Assembly (NCBI RefSeq): GCF_022788635.1
Contig: NZ_CP076024.1
Coordinates: 930,001 to 994,000, forward strand
Length of the DNA: 64,000 bases
Direction: 5' to 3'
Source of the DNA: Methylobacter sp. S3L5C
Lineage (GTDB): Bacteria; Pseudomonadota; Gammaproteobacteria; Methylococcales; Methylomonadaceae
Under the pieces are notes generated by a model. It was not told where the DNA came from, did not search any database, and worked only from the letters and a program-made list of their open reading frames with translations. Within the stretch, counting starts at the first letter, position 1; each line of letters opens with the position of its first letter. The position numbers and the translations under genes were made by a program. Shown one piece after another: positions 18,149 to 26,267 of this stretch.

Positions 18149-18463
18149 TCATTTCTTTATAACAAGATTCAATTCAAAAATTTTTAAAGGCAGTCTATTT
18201 TGCTCAAAGGGTCGATGGAATATCAGCCTCACTATGCTTGTTCCTGCCGCAAGCGCATGCAGTTTTATAATTTCCATCCCAACAGATCCAGGTGCTTTAT
18301 CGTTGGCAAAAAACTCTGCTTGACCAAGCCCCAGTTTGTTCATATCCAGTGAAACAGGCTCCCAGACATACCCTGTAGTTGGATTTCCTGGTAATATAAT
18401 TTCAAGTTCGTCGCCAACGAGTATTTCAACTATTTTACCGGTATCGTTCTCTGTTAATTTCAT
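18149..18463 (-). CDS. Chagasin-type cysteine protease inhibitor (I42 family)
   Basis: A small beta protein of about 104 residues with the three I42 loops: GNPTTGYVW (loop BC, the NPTTGY signature), the central GSVGMEIIK region and the RPFE-containing loop near the end (HRPFEQNRL). Chagasins plug the active site of papain-like proteases. It lies about 110 bases upstream of a C1 protease on the same strand. The start is uncertain: ATG at 18463 has GGGCGA upstream, and two in-frame ATG codons reach 18487. No signal peptide is visible, matching the protease, which also lacks one. Confidence 0.82.
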   Translation of the reverse strand: MKLTENDTGKIVEILVGDELEIILPGNPTTGYVWEPVSLDMNKLGLGQAEFFANDKAPGSVGMEIIKLHALAAGTSIVRLIFHRPFEQNRLPLKIFELNLVIKK

Positions 18464-18530
18464 GGATTCGCCCATAGATATATCCATAGATATATAATAT
18501 TAATCGCATGTTGGAATTCAGAATTTCCCG

Positions 18531-18815
18531 ATGAATAAGGTTATATCAAAAAAATTAATATACCCAAGTGGCCCAGTATCTTTGATTATTTACAAAAACT
18601 GCAAGGATGCAAAAGCAGTTGCCAAGATTGAAAAACATTTACGTAGCGTGCTACATAACCGTTTTGACAACTCGGGAAATCACCCAAGTACGTTTCTACG
18701 ACTCCCCAAGAAATACAATCCATCAAATACAATTCGCATTGATTCGTTAAATCTCCTCTGTAATTTTTTTGCCAGTTTCATAAACCTTGTTAAAAATACA
18801 GTCAAAGACTTTTAA
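18531..18815 (+). CDS. Possible hypothetical protein (94 residues)
   Basis: An open frame transcribed divergently from the inhibitor gene. It is rich in Lys, Asn and Ile and resembles no family I know. No ribosome binding site precedes the ATG. It could be chance in AT-rich DNA, or the remainder of an old gene. Confidence 0.2.
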   Translation: MNKVISKKLIYPSGPVSLIIYKNCKDAKAVAKIEKHLRSVLHNRFDNSGNHPSTFLRLPKKYNPSNTIRIDSLNLLCNFFASFINLVKNTVKDF

Positions 18816-19261
18816 TCCCGCTTTTGTTATTTTCTTTTCTATGAGCTCTTTTATATAGATTAATTAGAATCATGTCGAATAATGTGCTGTCCGTATTTCA
18901 ATACCTGTTTTATCCCATAAAGCCTCAAAATAGTCTGTCTTGAGAAGTTACTGACCCAATCCATCAGCAATAAAATGCTTGATTTTTTAATGCCACCGTA
19001 AGTAATGTACCCAAAAATTAACTTTGCAACTAAATGTGCCTAACGCATAAACTGCGCCTATTCTATCCAAAGCCTCACTAAAAAAAATTGATGCAGGTTA
19101 ATTTTTTTAACAAAAAATTTATTTTCATTTAACAGCCATTGATATATTCCAAAAAAACTAACTGAAAGCTATCCGTATTTATACCTATTAAAAACAGATC
19201 ATTAATCATGTTAGACTTGCGCTTTATAGCTTTTTCATATTGCTATCGGGATATAGGTCAC
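18816..19261. other. Gap of about 450 bases upstream of a Crp/Fnr gene
   Basis: AT-rich, with no long frame in any direction. It should contain the promoter of the regulator at 19262. I see no perfect Fnr/Crp half-site pair and mark nothing specific. Confidence 0.4.
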
Positions 19262-20068
19262 ATGTATTTTCGTTCAAATGGATCAAAAGGGCTTTGCTGT
19301 ACATGCCCTAACCGATATTTCCGCTTTTGCAAAAGCCTGTTAAACAGCTCTTCAACAGAATTTGATCCGCATGCTGTTAAAAATCTGGCAGTTACTGCAA
19401 AACAATATTTATATCACCAAGGCGATTTGAATAACGAGTTATTTGTCTTGCAAGAAGGTTGGGTAATGCTGACGAGGCTTTCCGAAGACGGTAAACGTCA
19501 GGTGTTTCGATCAGTCCTGCCAGGAGAACTACTCGGATTTCAACAACACTTGCACGGCCCCGCTATCTATTCAGCTATCGCGTTATTGGACAGTTTACTC
19601 TGCAAGGTTCCAAACAGTGTTGAGTACTATTCTACACAGCCAGAACTGGCTTTAAGCCTTGCTGTTACAGAAGCTTGTGACAAGATGCTGACCGAGATGT
19701 ATCTTGGATTCATCACTCATCGAAATGCACGTGAAAGGATCGCTTTTATGGTGCTGGAGCTTTATCATCGACTCATGATGCGTGGCCTGAATAAGGAATA
19801 CTCCATTCAATTTCCACTCAAACAGGAAGATATAGGAGACACGCTTGGGCTGACTACCGTACATGTCAACCGAACCTTGCACGCCTTTAGGGACGAAGGC
19901 GTGTTGCTAATACACAAGCATGAATTAACTATTCTGGATTACGATATGCTTCATTCTTTAGCAGGGTCTACTTTTAAAATTTTAGCACCTGAGGGGCTTG
20001 AAAATCCGGTTGAAGCGAGCAAAATTAGCAGTCAGGTCTTTAAATACAAAAGCCCCGAAGACCATTAA
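19262..20068 (+). CDS. Crp/Fnr-family transcriptional regulator
   Basis: A 268-residue regulator with an N-terminal Cys cluster (LCCTCPNRYFRFC), a cyclic-nucleotide-binding-like beta barrel (about 55-170: YLYHQGDLNNELFVLQEGWV, then LPGELLGF), a long dimerisation helix and a winged helix-turn-helix (LKQEDIGDTLGLTTVHVNRTL). The Cys spacing is not that of E. coli FNR, so an iron-sulfur oxygen sensor is possible but not shown. I prefer ATG 19262 (AGGT upstream) over 19208, which would add 18 residues without a binding site. It stands alone, so its targets are unknown. Confidence 0.85.
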   Translation: MYFRSNGSKGLCCTCPNRYFRFCKSLLNSSSTEFDPHAVKNLAVTAKQYLYHQGDLNNELFVLQEGWVMLTRLSEDGKRQVFRSVLPGELLGFQQHLHGPAIYSAIALLDSLLCKVPNSVEYYSTQPELALSLAVTEACDKMLTEMYLGFITHRNARERIAFMVLELYHRLMMRGLNKEYSIQFPLKQEDIGDTLGLTTVHVNRTLHAFRDEGVLLIHKHELTILDYDMLHSLAGSTFKILAPEGLENPVEASKISSQVFKYKSPEDH

Positions 20069-20146
20069 GATCGACGAGGCTTCAAAGCGCTGTCGAATAA
20101 TAATGGTTCAATAGCTATCAAGCTTTACGACATATTGGCAATTCAC

Positions 20147-21382
20147 TTAGTGTGATTGCAATTTATCGAACCATTCTTTTTGACGAGCCACAGAGGTGAG
20201 AAATGTTGCATGGTGATCACCTGATTTAACCGGCTCGGTAACAATTGACTGACTACCCATGCTTTTTTGATAAATAGAAGCTAGCTTACCTATTGGAATA
20301 GCTATAACTTCATCCAACATACCGTAATACATTTTTACCGGTGTTTTAAATACCCTGCGATAAGTTTGCATGTCGGACAAGATTTTGCCATAGTCAGAAT
20401 CAACAAAATAGCCGGGGTCTGAATATTTATCATTAAGCAACTTTTTGAAGTCAGTCGGGAGGCTTTTAACTATTGCCTTAAGTTCATCTATGCCACTGTA
20501 ATCCCGCTCATATATTTTTCGCATGTCGTTATAGTAGGCGGCCTTTATAACGTCTCTGGCAAGACCCTGCTTGGAAAAATAGTTTTCATAAGAGAAAGCA
20601 GTAAGGCCAACCAAGGTATTTAACCACACGGCATCGATTTTTCTTGGGTGATAAATCCACCCGTTCAGCGCAGCAAAGATATCATTGGGGGCTGAGGCAG
20701 TCGATGCGGCTTTAACAGGGATGTTTCGGCTTTCAAGTTTCTCCAGAAAGGCTGTCGTAACAAAGCCTCCTTGTGACCAACCTGCCAGAAAGAGGTCTGT
20801 CTGGCTTAATTTTTTTTCTTGTTTAAGAAATTGAATGGCAGCCTCATACAAATCAATACACGCTTGCTGTTCGCTGGCCTTGACTGAATAGGCTTCAGGT
20901 TCTATAGAATCCCCCATACCGAAGTAATCAGCAGCTATTACCATATAACCTTGGCCGGCAAACTGGGCAACCATAAGCCGTGTTTCATAAGCGGCAGGAT
21001 TAATAGGGTCAGAAAATGAATACGACGGCACATCATGCTTTCCAAATACGGTTCCGTGCTGATAAGAAACGATAGGTAGCGCTGAGGCATCACGAATTTT
21101 AGGAATAGCCAATAAGCCAAAAGCCTTGGTTGACTTATTGGCCTGCTCCGGAATAACCGAATCGTAAGCCACTTTAAAAAGCTCTACATCATACTTGGCA
21201 GGCGAATAATGTGGCAACTTATAGGTCTTCGGTGTTCCGCTCGAAAAAACATCACGCTCTTTAGTCAGTATCTTATTAAGTTGCGAAATAGTTTGTGGTT
21301 CGAGAGGCGTGAATGTAAAGTCCGCATGCACACTCGTGGTAAAAACAAATAACAGTAAGCCAACATATAATTGCATAGTCAT
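20147..21382 (-). CDS. Secreted lipase/alpha-beta hydrolase
   Basis: A 411-residue exported hydrolase. The signal peptide (about 1-20) ends VHADFTF. The nucleophile elbow is LAGWSQGGFV (GxSxG, about residue 205), the acid is in MLDEVIAIP and the His in SGDHHATFL near the C-terminus. The overall layout resembles secretory lipases and prolyl-type alpha-beta hydrolases. Substrate is unknown. It is separated from purK by 32 bases on the same strand but is functionally unrelated, so read-through is possible. Confidence 0.82.
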   Translation of the reverse strand: MTMQLYVGLLLFVFTTSVHADFTFTPLEPQTISQLNKILTKERDVFSSGTPKTYKLPHYSPAKYDVELFKVAYDSVIPEQANKSTKAFGLLAIPKIRDASALPIVSYQHGTVFGKHDVPSYSFSDPINPAAYETRLMVAQFAGQGYMVIAADYFGMGDSIEPEAYSVKASEQQACIDLYEAAIQFLKQEKKLSQTDLFLAGWSQGGFVTTAFLEKLESRNIPVKAASTASAPNDIFAALNGWIYHPRKIDAVWLNTLVGLTAFSYENYFSKQGLARDVIKAAYYNDMRKIYERDYSGIDELKAIVKSLPTDFKKLLNDKYSDPGYFVDSDYGKILSDMQTYRRVFKTPVKMYYGMLDEVIAIPIGKLASIYQKSMGSQSIVTEPVKSGDHHATFLTSVARQKEWFDKLQSH

Positions 21383-21414
21383 TCCAATAAATTATTTTCT
21401 GTGATCTTGCCTTA

Positions 21415-22509
21415 TTACGAATCGTCGACCTTATCGGCAAGCAGGGTCAACTGCTTGATTAAGGCCGATAATTGCTCGGTAGTTTCAGTACGTACCGTAG
21501 CATGCGCAACTTTACGACCTTGGCGGGGTGCTTTATCGTAAAGATGCAAATGCGCATGAGGTACTGCCAATAATTCTTCGATTTTTGGCAGTCCACCAAT
21601 AAAATTAACCATCGCAGCATTACTAACGGCGGTAGTTGCACCTAAAGGCAAGTCCAGAATGGCACGCAAATGATTTTCAAACTGGCTGGTTTCTGCGCCT
21701 TCAATCGTCCAATGGCCAGAGTTATGTACGCGCGGAGCAAACTCATTGGCAATTAATTTTCCGTCCACTTCAAATAATTCCAGTGCCAACACGCCAACAT
21801 AATCCAGCGCTTCCATTAAACGAGAAATATAACTCTCGGCTTGTTGCTGCATAGGATCATTATCACAACTTGTCGAAACACGCAAAATTCCGCCGCGATG
21901 TAAATTCTGGGATAGCGGATAAAAAACGGTAGCACCGGAAACATTTCGTGCGGCGATGATGGATACTTCCCTGTTAAACGGAACAAAAGCTTCAACAACT
22001 CCCTGCATACCGGCCAACTGCTCCCAAGCGGGTTTTAAGTCAGCAACCGATTTGAGCAAGGATTGACCTTTACCGTCATAACCCATTGTGCAGCTCTTTA
22101 AAATGGCTGGCCAGCCAATAATTGCCATTGCCTGTTCCAGGCTCTCAAAACTGTCCACAGCGACATAAGGCGAAACAGGAATGTCAATATCATGAAAAAA
22201 AGCTTTTTCGATTAACCGATCCTGCGCGACTGCGAGAGCTTTGGGGGCAGGATGCACTTGAGTGTGTGAAGCAAGAAATTCAGCCACATCAGCGGGTACA
22301 TTTTCAAACTCGTAAGTGACTACATCAGCACGCTCTGCAAGTTGCGCGAGCAAATGCGGATCGTTATAATCGCCGAGTAAATGTTCACCCAGACTGCTGG
22401 CACAGGAATCTGCCGAGGGATCAAGAAAAATAAAATCCACACCTAAAGGATAACCTGCTAAAGCAATCATTCTGGCAAGCTGTCCTGCACCCAGTACACC
22501 GACTATCAT
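21415..22509 (-). CDS. purK: 5-(carboxyamino)imidazole ribonucleotide synthase PurK
   Basis: ATP-grasp enzyme of purine synthesis that carboxylates AIR to N5-CAIR with ATP and bicarbonate. The 364 residues begin with [19 protein letters not shown], the PurK-type N-terminal domain. The ATP-grasp core includes [12 protein letters not shown] and [20 protein letters not shown], followed by [18 protein letters not shown], which is diagnostic for PurK. It overlaps the purE stop by four bases (ATGA), so synthesis of the two partners is coupled. Confidence 0.96.
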   Translation of the reverse strand: MIVGVLGAGQLARMIALAGYPLGVDFIFLDPSADSCASSLGEHLLGDYNDPHLLAQLAERADVVTYEFENVPADVAEFLASHTQVHPAPKALAVAQDRLIEKAFFHDIDIPVSPYVAVDSFESLEQAMAIIGWPAILKSCTMGYDGKGQSLLKSVADLKPAWEQLAGMQGVVEAFVPFNREVSIIAARNVSGATVFYPLSQNLHRGGILRVSTSCDNDPMQQQAESYISRLMEALDYVGVLALELFEVDGKLIANEFAPRVHNSGHWTIEGAETSQFENHLRAILDLPLGATTAVSNAAMVNFIGGLPKIEELLAVPHAHLHLYDKAPRQGRKVAHATVRTETTEQLSALIKQLTLLADKVDDS

Positions 22510-23003
22510 AAAATTTCCTCACGTGGATCAGAATGCGCCAGCACGTTTTCAGTCTGCTCATTTCTAAACGCATTCAATGCGGCCCGAAAATGCGTATGTT
22601 TATTGCTGATAATTGCTGCCGCCAATAATGCCGCGTTAATAGCGCCAGCTTTACCAATTGCCAGTGTGCCTACCGGGATTCCTGCCGGCATTTGCACAAT
22701 AGACAGTAATGAATCCATACCATTCAGAGTCTTGGACTGCACCGGGACACCCAAAACAGGAATCGCTGTTTTTGCAGCGGTCATGCCCGGCAAATGTGCC
22801 GCACCACCGGCACCCGCAATAATAACTTCCAGGCCTTTGGACTCTGCAGTTTCTGCGTATTTAAACAGTTTGTCGGGGGTTCTATGTGCAGAAACCACTT
22901 CAACTTCATGAGGGATGCCCAGACGTTCCAGTGTTTCAGCTGCAAAGCGCATAGTTTCCCAATCAGAGGTCGAGCCCATGATGATGCCAACCAGTGCTGT
23001 CAT
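22506..23003 (-). CDS. purE: N5-carboxyaminoimidazole ribonucleotide mutase PurE
   Basis: Class I PurE, 165 residues, converting N5-CAIR to CAIR right after PurK. Diagnostic motifs are [13 protein letters not shown] (phosphate loop), [16 protein letters not shown] and [13 protein letters not shown] with the catalytic residues. Length is normal for the octameric enzyme. It is the first gene of the purE-purK pair, and the third purine gene, purC, lies elsewhere in the window at 45359. Confidence 0.97.
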   Translation of the reverse strand: MTALVGIIMGSTSDWETMRFAAETLERLGIPHEVEVVSAHRTPDKLFKYAETAESKGLEVIIAGAGGAAHLPGMTAAKTAIPVLGVPVQSKTLNGMDSLLSIVQMPAGIPVGTLAIGKAGAINAALLAAAIISNKHTHFRAALNAFRNEQTENVLAHSDPREEIL

Positions 23004-23318
23004 GCATTACTCCTTGATAGTATCAGTACGATTTGGATAATTTAAAAGGCGCGTAGTATCGCATAAATGGCGTCATGATGCTTTCTAAGTTACAGAAGAT
23101 TTTTATCGGCTAAACCGGTGATTATTAATCGGATGTGGAAAAGTATTAAAAGGGTAATAACCAATCAAAAAATCATTGAACCAGTACTAATGAATATCAA
23201 CAATCTAAAGAGAACTAGAACGAGTGCTTATAAAATGATAAAGTCGTTAGATTATTCTGTGACAGATTCAAGGTCCGATTGGTAATCCTTGAGCCTATTA
23301 ACCCTTGTGATGCAATCT

Positions 23319-23813
23319 ATGAAAACACACACTTTTACAAAAAACTTTTTTTTGGCTGCTTTAACCAGCATTATTATTGCGCTATTAATGACTGGTTGCT
23401 CAGATGACAATGATGTCAATAAGGGAAAAAAACCACCGGTTAAAACCGTGTTTAACCCGTTTGATCATTCTCATGATGTCCCTGTGACTGATATTCAAAA
23501 GCATAAATTTGAGCATGATTTTGCTGCACAATGTGTGACAAGGGAATTGAAAAATTCCGTGAATGTAGAAGAAGACAAAGAACGCTTTTCTAAATCATGC
23601 GAATGTGTTGCGTCCGAGATGATGCAAGATTTAACGGCTCAAGAAGCTGAAAAATTTCTTACCGAACATGAAAATCCACGGTCATTACAAATCAAATATA
23701 CTGCGGCTGTTTATCATTGCACCCAACAGAGCTCAGTGAAAGGCTTTAAAACTTTTAATACACCCAAACCTGAACCTAAAAAAGAGGAAGGTTTTTTTAG
23801 CAAGTTTTTTTAG
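23319..23813 (+). CDS. Predicted lipoprotein of unknown function
   Basis: About 164 residues with an N-terminal hydrophobic segment and lipobox LMTGC (Cys about residue 28), so it should be lipid-anchored. The mature part has three further Cys (QCVTREL, SCECVAS) and a C-terminal basic tail (KPEPKKEEGFFSKFF). The region KHKFEHDFAAQCV to LRSLQIKY-like resembles small helical lipoproteins. I do not recognise the family. I chose ATG 23319; ATG 23310 and TTG 23289 are alternatives. It is convergent with the hvf-like operon. Confidence 0.6.
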   Translation: MKTHTFTKNFFLAALTSIIIALLMTGCSDDNDVNKGKKPPVKTVFNPFDHSHDVPVTDIQKHKFEHDFAAQCVTRELKNSVNVEEDKERFSKSCECVASEMMQDLTAQEAEKFLTEHENPRSLQIKYTAAVYHCTQQSSVKGFKTFNTPKPEPKKEEGFFSKFF

Positions 23814-23874
23814 ATCTTTAAGACTTTTACAAGGTAGGGGCAATTCCTTGATTGTCCTAATACTTGCCTCGAAC

Positions 23875-24648
23875 TCAAGCTAAAATAATAATCGTTTTTT
23901 CTGCCAGTTCTTTTAAAATCTGCAAACCGCCAGCAATAATGATTTCCGGGTCAGGGTGATTGGATTCTTTTGCGACCTGCTGCAAACAATCTTCCACCAA
24001 CAGCTTTTCATGTTCCTGAATAATTTCCAGTAATCGGTAAGTCATTGGCGTAATTTCAATAAAATTAACATTATCTTCACTGTTACGGTAAACAATCAAA
24101 AATGTTAGTTGTTCAGGTGCTGCCAAAGGTAAAAAAACAGGGGCTATTTTATGAACAGGATATTGATAAGCCAATGGCCAAGCTAACGGTGACAAAGAAA
24201 CAGACTGTTTAAGGAAATTATTTAAATCCGGGTTACTGCTAACGACCTCCTCTTTGGCAATGGATAAGGCCATTTCTACCCATTCATAATGAGCCAACTC
24301 AAGCATAAAGGGAAAATCATCTGAGCTATTCCGTTCATTTTGCAAGTAATCCAGAAATTCTTCCGGAATTTGTGAAAAATGCGGCGATTGGCACGGATGT
24401 TTTACAAAAAAATCCTGAACCAAAGCCAACCATTGCTGATCGTTAAGTATCTTTCTTAAAACCGGAAAATTGCCCGACAAAAATCCCTCAATATTATTAA
24501 AAAATAACTCCCTGTACATAACCATACGTGACTCTTTAACATCTGCCGGAACAGGGTTTTTTTGAGGATCTCTAATATAAGCAGCAAATTCATCCTGTTT
24601 GCTTTTAAAGTCAACACGACCATCGGCTTTAAGCGGATTGTTTTTCAT
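23875..24648 (-). CDS. hvfC: HvfC/BufC-type RiPP maturation partner (DUF2063)
   Basis: Partner protein of the MNIO enzyme. The 257 residues start with a helical DUF2063 domain (about 20-130: FAAYIRDPQKNPVPADVKES, MVMYRELFFNNIEGFLSGNF, FLDYLQNER) followed by a C-terminal domain (about 150-255) typical of the HvfC subgroup. In known MNIO systems this partner recruits the precursor peptide to the enzyme. It overlaps the end of the enzyme gene by 20 bases, so the two are translated together. It is the last gene of the unit; a convergent lipoprotein gene follows. No DoxX-like hvfD gene is present here. Confidence 0.87.
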   Translation of the reverse strand: MKNNPLKADGRVDFKSKQDEFAAYIRDPQKNPVPADVKESRMVMYRELFFNNIEGFLSGNFPVLRKILNDQQWLALVQDFFVKHPCQSPHFSQIPEEFLDYLQNERNSSDDFPFMLELAHYEWVEMALSIAKEEVVSSNPDLNNFLKQSVSLSPLAWPLAYQYPVHKIAPVFLPLAAPEQLTFLIVYRNSEDNVNFIEITPMTYRLLEIIQEHEKLLVEDCLQQVAKESNHPDPEIIIAGGLQILKELAEKTIIILA

Positions 24649-25480
24649 GCTGTGTTCTCCACGCGTTTTGCATCGTTCTGATCGTATCGACTTCTGTTAA
24701 TAACTCAGGCATAGCGGGAATATTAAAGTCGCGTTCCAACAAAGTTGGAAATATGCCATACAGCTCGTAGGCTTTGCCCAACAATTTCCATACCGGGTCA
24801 ACAATATCGGCACCGTGCGTATCAACCAGAAAATCCTCAGCTTCAACGTAATGTCCGGCAATATGGGCATAAGCAATACGGTGTGCCGGCATAGCCTTTA
24901 AAAAAGCCTCGGCATCGTAATGGTGATTAACACTGTTGACATAAATATTATTGATATCGATCAATACATCGCAGTCTGCTTCTTCAATAACGGCATTGAA
25001 AAATTCTATCTCAGGCATTTCCTGTCCTGGAGCGGCATAATAAGAAACATTTTCAATGGCTATTTTTTGCTCAAGAATATCTTGCACACGCTTAATGCGT
25101 GCGGCGGCATGTGAAACCGCTTCAGAGGTAAACGGAATCGGCATCAGATCATACATGTGCCCGCCTTTACTGCAGTAGCTCAAATGTTCACTATAAAGTT
25201 TCATTTGATGTTCAGCCATGAACTGTTTGACATCATGGACAAATTTTTCATCCAGCGGATCTGTGCTGCCTATCGACAATGACAAACCATGACAAACAAA
25301 ATCAAAACGTTCAGTCATTGCACGAAATTGTTTACCAAATTTACCACCGATAGTGATCCAGTTTTCAGGAGCAACTTCATAAAAATCGATATTTTTTGGC
25401 GTCGTTTCAACAAGCTGACTTAACAAAGGTCGGCGCAGGCCCAAACCTGTACCATGAACGAGATGTTGAGTTGTGTCCAT
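24629..25480 (-). CDS. hvfB: MNIO-family RiPP-modifying oxygenase (DUF692; HvfB/BufB-like)
   Basis: A TIM-barrel multinuclear iron enzyme of 283 residues that modifies Cys in its precursor peptide, in related systems to thiooxazole/oxazolone-type copper ligands. Metal-site stretches visible are VCHGLSLSIGS, LYSEHLSY, IENVSYYA, VLIDINNIYVNS, IAYAHIAGH and VDTHGAD, giving the expected His/Glu/Asp/Asn set. I place the start at ATG 25480 with AGGTG five bases upstream; a longer frame from 25528 would pass through a perfect hairpin and adds unlikely residues. It stands between precursor and partner genes on the same strand. Confidence 0.9.
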   Translation of the reverse strand: MDTTQHLVHGTGLGLRRPLLSQLVETTPKNIDFYEVAPENWITIGGKFGKQFRAMTERFDFVCHGLSLSIGSTDPLDEKFVHDVKQFMAEHQMKLYSEHLSYCSKGGHMYDLMPIPFTSEAVSHAAARIKRVQDILEQKIAIENVSYYAAPGQEMPEIEFFNAVIEEADCDVLIDINNIYVNSVNHHYDAEAFLKAMPAHRIAYAHIAGHYVEAEDFLVDTHGADIVDPVWKLLGKAYELYGIFPTLLERDFNIPAMPELLTEVDTIRTMQNAWRTQHEKQSA

Positions 25481-25512
25481 AAGAACACCTGTGATTGATT
25501 TACTGGAAACTG

Positions 25513-25534
25513 GAAGGCATGATGTCATGCCTTC
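25513..25534 (-). promoter_or_regulatory. Perfect hairpin between precursor and enzyme genes
   Basis: GAAGGCATGA and its exact reverse complement TCATGCCTTC are separated by two bases, in the 104-base spacer between the hvfA-like stop and the hvfB-like start. No T-run follows on the minus strand, so it is more likely an attenuator or RNA-stabilising/processing site than a terminator. A second inverted repeat (AAGTGTTA 25543-25550 / TAACACTT 25575-25582) lies nearer the precursor stop. Confidence 0.6.
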
Positions 25535-25584
25535 ACTATTGCAAGTGTTAGTTGGGGCATAAACTAAACCCTATTAACACTTTT

Positions 25585-26046
25585 TTATTTTGCTGGAGCA
25601 GCTGGAGTTGCAGGCATATTCATTTTATCGCCGCAAGCGCCTTCTTTGCCCTTCATTGACTCGCCTTTGTTCATTTCACCGCAGGCACCTTCTTTGCCTT
25701 TCATCATGGCACCACAAGAAGCTTCCATACCGGGCTTCATTTTACCGTCTTTCATCATGTCACCACATGAGCCTTCGGTAGCTTTTGCTGCTGCTGGTGC
25801 AGCCGCAGCATGATTTTTAGCACCTGCACAGGCGCCTTCCGGAGCTTTAGGTTTAGCCATTCCGCCCATAGCAGCGCCACAAGACATTTCTGCGGCTTTA
25901 TCCGCTTCAGCAACCTGCATATAACCAGCCGACAGCTCGGTCATGCCAAATGGATTAACTTCCGCATTAGCAGCAGTTACAGCAAACGTTGAAATTAAAA
26001 CAGCACCCATAGCAGCAACTAAAGGTGTTTTATTGATTTTTTTCAT
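25585..26046 (-). CDS. hvfA: HvfA/BufA-like Cys-rich RiPP precursor peptide
   Basis: A 153-residue exported peptide. Residues 1-28 are a signal peptide (ends ANA), followed by NPFGMTELSAGYMQVAEA, a stretch I recognise as the conserved N-terminal region of HvfA-type precursors. The Cys-rich core then has six Cys: MSCG (C56), EGACA (C73), EGSCG (C94), EASCG (C111), EGACG (C122) and EGACG (C138). EGxCG repeats are the modification sites in copper-binding HvfA. The linkers are rich in Met and Lys. I chose ATG 26046 with GGGAG upstream; the TTG at 26058 is not needed. It is the first gene of the hvfABC unit. Confidence 0.88.
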   Translation of the reverse strand: MKKINKTPLVAAMGAVLISTFAVTAANAEVNPFGMTELSAGYMQVAEADKAAEMSCGAAMGGMAKPKAPEGACAGAKNHAAAAPAAAKATEGSCGDMMKDGKMKPGMEASCGAMMKGKEGACGEMNKGESMKGKEGACGDKMNMPATPAAPAK

Positions 26047-26073
26047 TTTGACTCCCAAATATTATTATAAAGG

Positions 26074-26096
26074 TTCGATAAGTAAAACTTATCGAA
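26074..26096 (-). promoter_or_regulatory. Perfect palindrome upstream of hvfA-like gene
   Basis: Arms TTCGATAAGT and ACTTATCGAA separated by AAA form an exact 23-base inverted repeat, 27 bases before the precursor start codon. A TATAAT-like box (26064-26069 on the minus strand) lies directly downstream, so the palindrome would overlap the promoter spacer or -35 region. It is a good candidate for an operator. Confidence 0.65.
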
Positions 26097-26267
26097 TAAA
26101 ACCATCATACCAAAGACCGATAAATAAATATCCTTTTACCCGAACATAGTAGCTTCATCCTGACTGTAAAAGTCTTAAAGAGTTCAGCCATCATCACTAA
26201 ACAGCACTCGGACAAGATGCTAAATAGATACAGATACAAGGCCTATCGCTATCTTTAGCTTGAAAAT

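Noticed and set aside
20040-20085. Possible terminator overlapping the end of the Crp/Fnr gene
   Set aside because: The stem (AAGCC..GGCTT) is imperfect, overlaps coding sequence and has no T-run.
23875-26046. Methanobactin operon
   Set aside because: The precursor is long, has a Sec-type signal peptide and EGxCG motifs, and the partner is DUF2063, which fits HvfABC/bufferin systems and not the short MbnA with MbnB/MbnC.
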